Position numbers and translations under genes: made by a program. A DNA stretch of 64,000 nucleotides from Mesomycoplasma molare (lineage in GTDB: Bacteria > Bacillota_I > Bacilli_A > Mycoplasmatales > Metamycoplasmataceae), in NCBI RefSeq assembly GCF_024918955.1, contig NZ_CP103423.1:558001-622000 (forward strand). Reading direction: 5' to 3'. The notes under the pieces are model-generated. The model had not been told where the DNA came from. It ran no database searches and saw only the letters and a program-made list of their open reading frames with translations. Shown here piece after piece: positions 12,211-20,621 of the stretch (position 1 is the first letter of the stretch; every line of letters begins with the position of its first letter).

Positions 12211-13308
12211 TCATGTTTTGCTATCAATTATTTTAGATATTTCTTTTTTCTCTTCGTTTTGTAATGAATAAATAAATAAAAAATTCTCTTTATATGCTTT
12301 AAAAATGCATTCAAAAACTTCTTCATCTTTTTTTATATTTTTAGAAATGTATTTAGAATTTTTGTAAGCAATAAAGTTTTTAAGACCTTCTTTAACTACA
12401 TCTTTGTCATTTTTTAGTCTATCTGAAGCATATTTAAGTGATAAAGGATCTTTTTTTATTGCTAATAATACAAATCCTTTATCATCCTGAATATCATTAG
12501 AAACAAACTCAAGAGCATCTCCTCTTTTAGTTATTGCAATTTTAGCAATATCTTTGTCATTTTTTAATCTATCGGAAGCATATTTAAGTGATAAAGGGTC
12601 TTTTTTTATTGCTAATAACACAAATTCTTTATCATCTTTAAAATGGTAAGGTGCGTATTTTAAATTGGCTCCTCTCTTTTTAACTGCTAGAGTTGCTATA
12701 TTTAAATCATTCTTTAGTCTATCTGAAGCATATTTAAATGATATAGGCTTACTTTTTATTGCCAATTCCATAATTTCATAATTGTCTCTGAATTTATCAT
12801 ATATATATTTTGCTATATCAATATTTTTAGATAATGCTTCTAGTATAAAATCTTTACTATTTTTAAAATCATAATCTAAATATGAAAATGTATAGTTCTT
12901 TTCTTTAATCATATTTAATAAAATATTTTTATGCTCAATATTTTTAATATCAAAATCAAATAAATGGTAAAAACCATAATCTAAAACAGATTTTTTCATA
13001 AAATTTATATTTTGTAATAAATTTGAATCAATGTATTTTTTTAAAATAAGTATAAATAAATCTTTTTCAGGTTTTACTTTTATTTCATTAAAAAGTTTAT
13101 ATAAAAAGTTTTCGTTATTTAAATATTTTTTACTTAATAAATTTCATGCTTCATTAGCTTTATCGCAATTTAAAATAAATTGTTTAGATGAAACGATTAA
13201 AATAATCGCCTTTTCTTCATCGTGCGGATTAATTTCTTGAATAACTTCGTCATTAATTAAATTATTTTCTAAAAAATTTTTTATTAAATTTTTGAATGTG
13301 TTTGTCAT
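12211..13308 (-). CDS. DUF4116 repeat protein under a riboswitch
   Basis: 365 aa from the ATG at 13308, which follows a good RBS (AAGGAGAG). One TGA (NEAWNLL) is Trp. The C-terminal two thirds (about residues 150-330) consist of ~50-residue helical repeats of the pattern KNDxxxxxLAIKKDPLSLKYASDR, which I recognise as DUF4116. Three nearly identical 150-bp units are visible at DNA level (SDRLKN codons at about 12421, 12571 and 12721). No signal peptide or TM segment, so it is probably cytoplasmic. DUF4116 has no established biochemical role. The leader is an S-box-like riboswitch with terminator, predicting expression only when S-adenosylmethionine is low. The gene has no operon partner. Confidence 0.85.
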
Positions 13309-13342
13309 ATTCTCTCCTTTTTTTGTAACTAAAAAAGAAAAA

Positions 13343-13368
13343 AACCTCCTATAGACTGATAGGAGGTT
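13343..13368 (-). terminator. Riboswitch terminator hairpin
   Basis: Perfect 10-bp stem AACCTCCTAT / ATAGGAGGTT with a 6-nt loop, followed on the minus strand by a U-tract (13331-13342). It lies between the S-box aptamer and the DUF4116 start. Its 5' arm can instead pair with the 3' P1 strand of the aptamer (AUAG with CUAU, AGGUU with AACCU), forming an antiterminator. Confidence 0.9.
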
Positions 13369-13398
13369 ATATTATAATCTTGAATCTTAAAAACCTTC

Positions 13399-13482
13399 AC
13401 TATCATACAAGCTTTAGCACTTTGCCAAAATGGTAAGTTGCTGAAGGTTCACAGAGCTTGTCTCTCCCCTTCTCTTTATAGT
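13399..13482 (-). promoter_or_regulatory. SAM-I (S-box) riboswitch aptamer
   Basis: Reading the minus strand, P1 pairs ACUAU (13478-13482) with AUAGU (13399-13403). P2 pairs GAAGG with CCUUC. The core CUUCAGCAAC matches the conserved S-box CAGCAACC region, and GUGCUAA matches the conserved J3/4 GGUGCUAA. P3 pairs ACAAGC with GCUUGU. Order, spacing and conserved boxes follow the Bacillus yitJ-type S-box as I remember it. A TATAAT at 13492-13497 places transcription start about 5 nt before P1. With the terminator at 13343-13368 this is a transcriptional OFF switch: SAM binding holds P1 closed and frees the terminator. No other known riboswitch class fits the CAGCAAC/GUGCUAA pair. Confidence 0.8.
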
Positions 13483-13491
13483 TACAATAAT

Positions 13492-13497
13492 ATTATA
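13492..13497 (-). promoter_or_regulatory. -10 box of the riboswitch/DUF4116 transcript
   Basis: TATAAT on the minus strand, with the predicted start near 13485, directly ahead of the first aptamer helix. Confidence 0.6.
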
Positions 13498-13646
13498 AAC
13501 TATTTTTTCTTAATTAAAATCAGAAATTGTAAAATAACAAATTGTGTGTAGTAACATATATTTTGAATAATATGAATATTTAAAAATTAATTTTAAAAAA
13601 ATGTTTCATAACTAAGTTAATATCTTTAATGCAATTGAATTAACTA

Positions 13647-14129
13647 CTATTTATCATTTTTTGTATTTATTTTTTGAATTATTAATATATTTTTAATAAA
13701 TAAATCTATTATATCTTTGGAAATTATTCCATTATCATAAAAATTTTTAATTATTTTTAAGTTTTCATCATTTCTTTTTATAATTGTTTTACTATCTTTA
13801 AATTCTTTGTAAGAATATATGAATTTCACTAGCGAATAGATAATTGTAGAAATAAAAATTATTCCAGAAATCGAAACTAAGATAAGTCACGAAATAAATC
13901 AATTAAAATTTTCACCAATTCCTGGTAGTCATTTATCGTGATTTCAAGTCGCTACTTGCCATAATCCAGAGATTGATAAAAGTGAAGTCCCTATAATCAC
14001 TCATAATGCTAAGACAGATTCTCTAAAAGATTTTTTATAAATTTTCTTGTCTTTTATAATAAAATTTTTCTCTTTTTTATAGATATTAATTTCTTCAAAA
14101 AGTTTAGTAAATTTTGATTTTAAATTATA
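13647..14129 (-). CDS. Small two-TM membrane protein, start uncertain
   Basis: An open frame of 160 codons when TGA is Trp. It has two hydrophobic helices (around SLLSISGLWQVATW and WLILVSISGIIFISTIIY) and a charged, helical C-terminal tail (KNDEENLKII-like). No ATG occurs in the frame after the stop at 14130-14132. The usable starts are a GTG at about 13998-14000, just before the first helix, the GTG at 13827-13829, which would lose both helices, or a rarer codon. No convincing RBS is seen. It could be a gene with a non-ATG start or the remains of one whose 5' end is lost. No family recognised. Confidence 0.4.
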
Positions 14130-14275
14130 TTATAAATATTATGTATATAAACCAATCTCTATATTAATAAATTCTGAAATAAACAAAGATCAAAAGGAAG
14201 TTATTTATTTTAATAGAATAGTGATGCAATAAAGTTTTTAGTACTTTTTTTATTTTCTATGTTAAAATTAAATTG

Positions 14276-14379
14276 TGATTAGAGCCTACAACTCTCCTGA
14301 GCCGGGCACGTTAAAAAAATTGGTCATAGTTCATACCACCTGTTGAGTAGGCAACGCTAAGGGGTGGCGTTTTTTATTT
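14276..14379 (+). ncRNA. Unidentified structured RNA with terminator
   Basis: A GC-rich island in A/T DNA. GCCTAC (14284-14289) pairs with GTAGGC (14347-14352), enclosing a CTC/GAG hairpin (14292-14301) and a TGGT/ACCA hairpin (14321-14338). This makes a three-way junction. The 3' part forms competing hairpins, CCACC/GGTGG (14336-14340 with 14363-14367, inner GTTG/CAAC) or AACGC/GCGTT (14353-14357 with 14367-14371), followed by a long T-run. A TTAAAAT -10-like box is at 14262-14268. It lacks the SRP, RNase P, tmRNA, T-box, TPP, FMN and purine signatures I know. It may be a standalone small RNA or a leader-type element for the toxin-antitoxin pair 91 nt downstream, which has its own promoter. 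Confidence 0.6.
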
Positions 14380-14430
14380 TTTTAATATATCAATATTTTA
14401 TTAATGAGGGTTGTTTTTAATTTTTTTTAT

Positions 14431-14436
14431 TATAAT
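14431..14436 (+). promoter_or_regulatory. -10 box of the toxin-antitoxin operon
   Basis: TATAAT downstream of the structured-RNA terminator and 33 nt ahead of the antitoxin ATG, with a TTGTTT at 14411-14416 as a possible -35 (short 14-nt spacer). The mRNA would carry a GAAAGGA RBS. Confidence 0.5.
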
Positions 14437-14469
14437 TTAATATATAAGAATGAATGAAAGGAATAATTT

Positions 14470-14763
14470 ATGCTTAAAAAAATTATAACTTTAACAAAAG
14501 AAGAATGAGACCAAATAAAAGATGCAGCGGAAGAGCGTGGATTAAGTTTTGGAAATTTTTTAAAAGAAAGTGTATTCATTAGAATGAGGGAAGATAAAAA
14601 ATTAGACCTCGCTGGATACTTAAATAAATATGCTCCATTCGTTGATGAACAAGAACAAGCAGAATACGATGAAATGATAGCTAATGGAGAATTAGATTTA
14701 GACGATATGAGCGATGCATCAGAACTAACACTTGCAGACTTAGAAAGTGATGATGAAATATAA
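14470..14763 (+). CDS. RHH-type antitoxin of a type II TA pair
   Basis: 97 aa with one TGA-Trp at residue 13 (KEEWDQIK). The first ~45 residues (KKIITLTKEEWDQIKDAAEE, then RGLSFGNFLKESV) have the strand-helix-helix pattern of ribbon-helix-helix CopG/RelB-like DNA-binding antitoxins. The C-terminal half is strongly acidic (DELDLDD-like), as expected for the toxin-neutralising tail. The toxin gene overlaps its end: the toxin ATG is at 14753, and the antitoxin stop is at 14761-14763. A RHH antitoxin normally also represses its own promoter; that is inferred here. Confidence 0.7.
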
Positions 14764-15022
14764 AGTCCAATATTCTAAACAAACAAAAAAATTTATGAAA
14801 AAAAGACCAGAAACAGGTAGAAAATTTTTTAAAACTTTTAAATGAGTATCAGAAAATAAAATAACTAACCCGTATTATTACGATATATCAGAAATAAAAG
14901 ATAATAAACACAAGAATGTATTTAGATTGATAATAGAAATATATAAGGCGATTTTCAGAATTGAAAATGATAAAATTATAGTTATATTATTAAAAAGAGA
15001 TATAAGAAAAGAAGTTGAATAA
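14753..15022 (+). CDS. RelE/ParE-superfamily toxin
   Basis: 89 aa with one TGA-Trp. The order is MKYKVQYSKQTKKFMKKRP, a helical middle, then HKNVFRLIIEIYKAIFRIEN and VILLKRDIRKEVE. This gives the basic beta-sheet core and final charged strand of RelE/ParE toxins, which cut ribosomal mRNA (RelE) or block gyrase (ParE). Sequence alone does not say which. It starts 11 nt inside the antitoxin gene, the usual coupled arrangement. No inactivating lesion is visible. Confidence 0.65.
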
Positions 15023-15083
15023 TAAAAACCAATAACAATGCTCTTTTCTATGTTCTAATTTAAAGATAAAATCAATAAAAGAT

Positions 15084-15111
15084 AGTCCGCAAGAGTGCGG
15101 ACTTTTTATTT
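15084..15111 (+). terminator. Terminator of the TA operon
   Basis: Perfect 8-bp stem AGTCCGCA / TGCGGACT with a 4-nt loop and a T-tract, 61 nt after the toxin stop. The remaining gap to 15256 shows no gene; KVPKEYFKERK-like codons just after the terminator are too short to call. Confidence 0.85.
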
Positions 15112-15256
15112 TAAGGTGCCAAAAGAGTATTTTAAAGAACGTAAATAACTAAGATAATGTTTATATAAAAATTAAAATAGCATTTGTAAGCTAACGCATA
15201 AAAGCAATAGAAAAAAATTGAAATATAATCTTTTTTATTTAATTTTGAAATAGTTT

Positions 15257-17065
15257 TTAGTTGGTTTTGTTTATAGAAAATTGTTCATTATTCTTTAAAT
15301 TAGTGATTTTTATATTTTCTAAGTCGTTGATATTAATATTTTCGGCAAAAAATACTAAATCATCTAATTCGCTAAAGCCATAAATTATATTATTTTTATA
15401 TTCTAAAGTAAATAAATAATTATTCATTCTCTTATATTTTTCGGGTAATTTTATTCTTAATAAAGTAGATTTTTCAATTTCTTCTTTTTGAAAAATAGAT
15501 AGTTTAGTTTCTTGTTTTTCTGTTAAATTGAATAAATTTAAAGAGGATTTAGTAAAATTGAATATTTCATTATTTCCCCCATGTCTTAGTTCAACTAAAC
15601 CAGGAACAATAAAAGCTGTTTCATTATTAATTAAACTATTTAATTCTATTTCAAATGATTTTTTTTCATTAAAATTTGTAAAAAGTTTTTCAATTTCAGT
15701 AATTTGGCCTTCTTTACTAATTAATAAAATTTTAAAATTAACTTCTGAATTTTCATTACTATTTAATACGTTTGTAAAATTGAAGGTTAATTTATCATTT
15801 TCTATAGAAGATGTTAAACTATTTTGAGATTTATTAATATTTTTACTAATATTAAAATCAGGATTAACAATTTTTATATTATCTGATTTTAAGGTAATTT
15901 TATCTCCGAAAGAAAATGGTTTATCATTTTCAATTTTTATTATTTTTAATTTTTCATTTAAAAATGTTCAATTTAAAGTTGATTGATCATTAAGTTTAAA
16001 ATTAATATTATCACTAATTCAATCATTAGCATCTTCAACAAAAAATAAGATATTATTAGAATCTAGAAATTCTACTTTTTTTACTTTTATCTCTTTTTCT
16101 TCTTTTTTGTATATATCTTGAATACTTTTATTAAAATCTTTGTTTTCTGCTAATGTTTTTTCAAAACCATTTTGATTATTTTTAGATATTAATCTAAAAG
16201 GATTTCATTTATAATCTTTGTTTAAACTTTTTATATCAAATATAATGTTATTAGAATCGTATATTCCCTTTATTACACTTATTTCATTAATATTATTTAT
16301 TAAATAAAGTTTCTTTTCTGTAGTTTTATCTTGATCGAACTCTAAAGTGTCGGAATTAATAATTATTTTGTCACTCTTTAATTCACCCAATTCATAATTT
16401 GATAAAGTTAAAAGTTGCTTATTTGTATTAAAAAAAATGTTTGAAAACAGCTTTGTTTTAGAATCTAAATATATGCTTGTTATAGCGTATTTACTTTTCT
16501 TTCATTCTGAAGGAATAGAAATAACAATTTTGTTATTAGTTATTTCTGCTGATTTTGTTAAATTAATTGAAGAATCATTTTCTTTTTCTAATTTATAGGA
16601 TATTTGTTTTGGACTAAAAAGTTCATTAAAATTTATAACTATTTCAGATTTTCTTTCAGAAGGAACAATTTCAAATAAAGGTCAATTCAACTCAAATTCA
16701 CTTATATTTACTTTTGTTGTCATATTTTCAGAAAGAGTTATTTTATATTTCCCTTTTTCTAATGCTGTTTTTTCTGGAATTTCTACTCTTCAAAAATTGC
16801 CATTTTCTTTATTAATTAATGTAGCGATAAAACTTTGATTATTAATAAAAACATTTTTATTATCGCTTTTTTTATCTTCAGTTTTTAAATAAATAAATCA
16901 ATTATTTTCACTTTTTGTTATTTCAACTTCTTTTTTATCTAAATTAACATCGCTTTGAACAACGTTTTTATTTTTAACTATAGCAATAATCGAACCTATA
17001 GTCGCTAAAGAAACTATAGGAACACCAAAAATAAATAACTTCTTTAATATACTTTTTTTAACCAT
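15257..17065 (-). CDS. Membrane-anchored surface protein, 602 aa
   Basis: Starts at 17065 after a GGAGAG RBS with MVKKSILKKLFIFGVPIVSL, a basic n-region and one hydrophobic helix without a lipobox. The body is a chain of beta-rich modules, each with strands such as KVEFLDSNNILFF and KLKIIKIENDKPF. TGA codons are Trp. It is most likely exported and held by the N-terminal helix. No family recognised. It resembles the 8937 and 62288 proteins in plan but not in obvious sequence. A -10 TATAAT is at 17113-17118. It stands alone between the TA pair and pta. Confidence 0.82.
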
Positions 17066-17387
17066 TTAACTCTCCAAAATAATTATTATTTTTCGAAAAA
17101 TATATAATTAAAATTATAGCAAATAAAGAAAGTAAATACTGAATATAAAAAATATTTTAGTAAATAAATTGATTTATATTTAAATTCTTTTTTAGAATTT
17201 CTAATAACACTAATAAAGATTCGCAAAAATTAATAAACAAAAAAATAAAACTTATTTTTATTTATATTTTTACCATTTCAATAAAGTAAAGAAAATGGCT
17301 AAATAATTGATAATTATTTTAATTTTTAGTATTTATTTTATTTTTATTTTATAATTTTTTTATATTTAAATTAATCAAGGAGAAAAT
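17066..17387. other. Divergent promoter region
   Basis: 322 bases of A/T DNA without a gene. It holds the TATAAT for the minus-strand surface protein (17113-17118) and, for pta, a TATAAT at 17350-17355 and an AAGGAG RBS at 17377-17382. No repeat or structured RNA is seen. Confidence 0.6.
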
Positions 17388-18359
17388 ATGCATTTTCAGA
17401 AAGAATTAGAAAATAAAATTCAATCAAAAAATAAAGAATTTAATACTAAGAAAACCATTTTATTAATTGACGGAGATGATGAAAGAGCTATTAAAGCTGC
17501 TGAATTAATTGCTAAAAGTGGATTATTAAACGCTGTTTTACTAGTAAATAAAAAAAACGATGATGTTTCCAATAATATAAAACAAGAAGTTGTAAGTTTA
17601 GAAAAACAAAAAGAATATGCAAACTTATTTCTAGAATTAAGAAAAGGAAAAGAAACTCCAGAATCAGCTGAAAAATCTATGAAAAACAATCCTTTTTATG
17701 CAATGATGATGTTAAAAAATAAAGAAGTAGATGGAATAGTTGGAGGGTTGAATTATACAACGGCAGATATTTTAAGAGCTGCTTTTAAAGTGATAGGTCC
17801 TAAACAAGGAATAAAAACTATTTCTTCGGCAATGATTATGCACAAAGAAGAAGAAAAATTTATTTTTTCAGACATTTCTGTAAATATAAAACCAAATTCT
17901 GATCAACTAGCAGAAATAGGGATAAATGCAAAAGAATTTGCTAAAAATTTAGGATTAGATACTAATGTAGCTTTTCTTTCTTTTTCAACAGATTCATCCG
18001 CAGTTAGTGAAGAATCTAAATTAGTAGCTGATGCAGTAGAAAAATATAATTCTATTTCTAAAGATAAAAAAGCTATCGGAGAAATACAATTTGATGCTGC
18101 AATAGATCCTAAAGTAAGACAAGCTAAATACAAAAAAGAATCATATTCAGGTAAAACTAATATTTTTGTATTCCCAAATTTAGATGCAGGAAACATTGGT
18201 TATAAAATTGCACAAAGATTAGGTAATTATGGTGCAATCGGTCCTGTTATCACAGGAATAGCTGAACCTGTTAATGATTTATCTAGAGGTTCAACAGTTG
18301 AAGATGTTTATAATACTATTTTAATAACTACATTACAAAGTTTTAAGGAGGAAAAATAA
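17388..18359 (+). CDS. pta: Phosphate acetyltransferase
   Basis: 323 aa, the short single-domain Pta form. It converts acetyl-CoA and phosphate to acetyl phosphate. The C-terminal signature IAEPVNDLSRGSTVEDVYN and the FPNLDAGNIGYKIAQRLG region are clear. The start follows an AAGGAG RBS. Its stop (18357-18359) shares a base with the ackA ATG, so Pta and AckA are made together as the acetate/ATP branch of pyruvate fermentation. Confidence 0.95.
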   Translation: MHFQKELENKIQSKNKEFNTKKTILLIDGDDERAIKAAELIAKSGLLNAVLLVNKKNDDVSNNIKQEVVSLEKQKEYANLFLELRKGKETPESAEKSMKNNPFYAMMMLKNKEVDGIVGGLNYTTADILRAAFKVIGPKQGIKTISSAMIMHKEEEKFIFSDISVNIKPNSDQLAEIGINAKEFAKNLGLDTNVAFLSFSTDSSAVSEESKLVADAVEKYNSISKDKKAIGEIQFDAAIDPKVRQAKYKKESYSGKTNIFVFPNLDAGNIGYKIAQRLGNYGAIGPVITGIAEPVNDLSRGSTVEDVYNTILITTLQSFKEEK

Positions 18360-19564
18360 TGGGTGGAAAAGTATTAGTAATTAATGCCGGTTCCTCTTCT
18401 ATGAAATGATCATTATTTTCAAAAAATGATTTTTCAATCGTTGCATCTGGAATTGCGGAAAGAGTTGGAATTGAAGGTTCTTTTTTAAAAATAAACTTTG
18501 AAGGTTCAGAAATTAAAAAAGAAATAAAATTAAATGATCATAAAGCGGCAGCAATTGAAACATTAAAACTTTGACAAAAACATAAAATAGTAAAAAAAAT
18601 AAATGAAGTTGAATTAATTGGTTTTAGAGTTGTGCACGGGGGAGAATATTTTAATGATTCTATTAAAATTGATTCTAAGGTTATTGAATTAATTGGTGAA
18701 TGTTCAAAATTTGCTCCATTACATAATCCAGGAGCATTGCAAGCAATTAATGCTATGTTAGATATTTTACCAAACGCTAAAATGAGCGCTACTTTTGACA
18801 CAGCATTTCACACTACAATTCCTAGCATAAATTCTCAATATGGAATTAATAGAGAATTTGCTCAAAAATGAGGAATCAAAAAATACGGAATGCACGGAAT
18901 TAGCCATAAATTCATTACACTTAAATTACAAGAAATCTTAAATAAAAACTCTGTTAACTTTGTTAATTTACACATCGGAAATGGTGCATCTCTTTGTGCG
19001 GTAAAAGATTCAAAATCATTTGATACTTCAATGGGATTTACTCCTTTAGCAGGAATAATGATGGGAACTAGAAGTGGTGATATCGATCCTGCAATACACG
19101 AATATGCTACTGAAGTTGCAGGAATGTCTTTAAAAGAATTCACTAATTTACTAAATAAAAACTCTGGATTATTAGGAGTTTCTGGTATTTCTTCTGACAT
19201 GAGAGACTTAGTTAAAAGATATAAAGAAAATGATGAAAATGCAATTTTTACTTTAAATTTATATGCTCAAAAAATTGTTGATTATTTAGCTAACTATATA
19301 AATAAAGTTGGTAAAAAAATAGATGCATTAGTATTTACTGCAGGTATTGGTGAAAACTCTAGTTTTATTAGAGAATTAGTGATTGAAAAATTAGATTTAC
19401 CTAATTTAAATATTGAATTAGATCAAAATAAGAACAATATTTCTCCTTCTGAAATAAAAGATTATTTATTAATTTCTTCTAATAATTCACAGATTCCCGT
19501 TTATGTAATTAGAACAAATGAAGAATTATTAATTGCACAAGATGCAGTCAAACTATATGAATAA
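18359..19564 (+). CDS. ackA: Acetate kinase
   Basis: 401 aa, typical. It turns acetyl phosphate plus ADP into acetate and ATP. Motifs: [14 protein letters not shown] at the N-terminus (TGA-Trp), [19 protein letters not shown], the [10 protein letters not shown] histidine region, and [19 protein letters not shown]. The ATG overlaps the pta stop (TAATG) behind an AAGGAGG RBS inside pta. The end overlaps coaD by 8 nt. Confidence 0.96.
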
Positions 19565-19988
19565 AGCTATTTTCCCCGGAAGTTTTGACCCTTTTCATAG
19601 AGGACATTTATCAATTTTAGAAAAGGCTTTAAAATTATTTGATTTTGTATATTTAGTAATAACTTTAAATCCAGATAAAAATCAACGCTCTTCTTTTGAA
19701 AGTAAAAGAAAAATCGTTGAACAACAAATTAAGCACTTAAAAAATGTAGAAATTCTTATTAATCAAGACAAATTAACTGCTGAATTAGCTAAAGAATTAA
19801 ATGTTAATTTTCTAATTAGATCTGCAAGAAATGATATTGATTTTAATTATGAAATAGAATTAGCTGTAGGTAATAAAGCAATTAATAATAGCTTAGAAAC
19901 AATTTTATTCTTTCCTGATGAAAATAATATAAAAATTAGCTCAACTTTAGAAAGACATAAAAATTTCTACAAAAATAAAGGAAAATAA
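19557..19988 (+). CDS. coaD: Pantetheine-phosphate adenylyltransferase
   Basis: 143 aa. It transfers AMP from ATP to 4'-phosphopantetheine in CoA synthesis. The nucleotidyltransferase motif [15 protein letters not shown] is at the N-terminus and ISSTLER near the end. A longer start at 19533 would add eight residues that belong to the ackA frame; the ATG at 19557 puts the family start [12 protein letters not shown] in place. It is coupled to ackA by overlap and to ysxC by a shared base. Confidence 0.92.
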   Translation: MNKAIFPGSFDPFHRGHLSILEKALKLFDFVYLVITLNPDKNQRSSFESKRKIVEQQIKHLKNVEILINQDKLTAELAKELNVNFLIRSARNDIDFNYEIELAVGNKAINNSLETILFFPDENNIKISSTLERHKNFYKNKGK

Positions 19989-20554
19989 TGTGAAAATTTT
20001 TAATTTCATCTTCTAATAAAGCTAATTGATTAAAACATGATAATAAAGAAATTTGTTTTATAGGACGTTCTAATGTTGGTAAATCTTCACTTATTAATGC
20101 TTTAGCAAATAATAAAATTGCCAAAACTTCTAATACACCCGGAAGAACACAACTCATTAATTTTTTTCAAAATCAAAATACAAATATTATAGTTGATTTA
20201 CCAGGTTATGGATATGCCAAGATGTCTAAAAGCTTATCAGCTAAAATGTTTGATATGATTGAAGAATATTTTAGCTTACGAGAAAATTTATTAACTACTT
20301 TTTTACTTTTTGATTCAAGAATCGGTTTAACAGAGAAAGATTATCAAATGTTAGAATTTTTAGAATCTATAAATAGAAATGTGATTTTAGTTGCCACTAA
20401 AATCGATAAACTTAATCAGTCACAAATTTATAAAGTTAAAAAAGAAATAGAAATATTAAATAAATATGAATGTTTTTTTGTCTCCTCTGCAAAGAAAAAA
20501 AATATAAATATATTAAATCAAAAAATTAATGAATTATTTTTAAATGGTAAATAA
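19988..20554 (+). CDS. ysxC: Ribosome biogenesis GTPase YsxC/EngB
   Basis: 188 aa. A small GTPase needed for large-subunit assembly. G1 is IGRSNVGKSSLI, the switch region is KTSNTPGRTQLINFF, G3 is VDLPGYGYAKMS and G4 is ATKIDKL. The first codons are ATG TGA (Met-Trp). The ATG overlaps the coaD stop (TAATG). Last gene of the pta operon, followed by a terminator. Confidence 0.94.
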
Positions 20555-20613
20555 AAAATCAAGATATTAAATAGGTACAATAAATTTAAGCCCTATTTAG
20601 TTCTTGATTTTTT
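20555..20613 (+). terminator. Bidirectional terminator between ysxC and ychF
   Basis: Outer arms AAAATCAAGA / TCTTGATTTT and inner arms AAATAGG / CCTATTT form a long hairpin with T-runs on both strands, serving the converging ysxC and ychF transcripts. Confidence 0.85.
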
Positions 20614-20621
20614 TTATTATT

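Noticed and set aside
13399-13482. TPP, FMN, purine or other riboswitch class
   Set aside because: Lacks the CUGAGA..ACC and GAUCUGG boxes of TPP and the FMN and purine cores; CAGCAAC plus GUGCUAA in this order fits SAM-I only.
14100-14232. Plus-strand ORF fragment ending NRIVMQ before the RNA
   Set aside because: About 40 codons, no start codon, no RBS, and antisense to the two-TM ORF; could be a remnant but not supportable.
14276-14379. SRP 4.5S RNA, T-box or tRNA
   Set aside because: No GUCAGG/GGAA/AGCAGC SRP core, no T-box AGGGUGGNACCGCG motif, and no tRNA cloverleaf with GTTCGA-type T-loop.
19533-19556. Longer coaD start
   Set aside because: Adds eight residues read from ackA codons; the family start is at the PGSFDP-proximal ATG.
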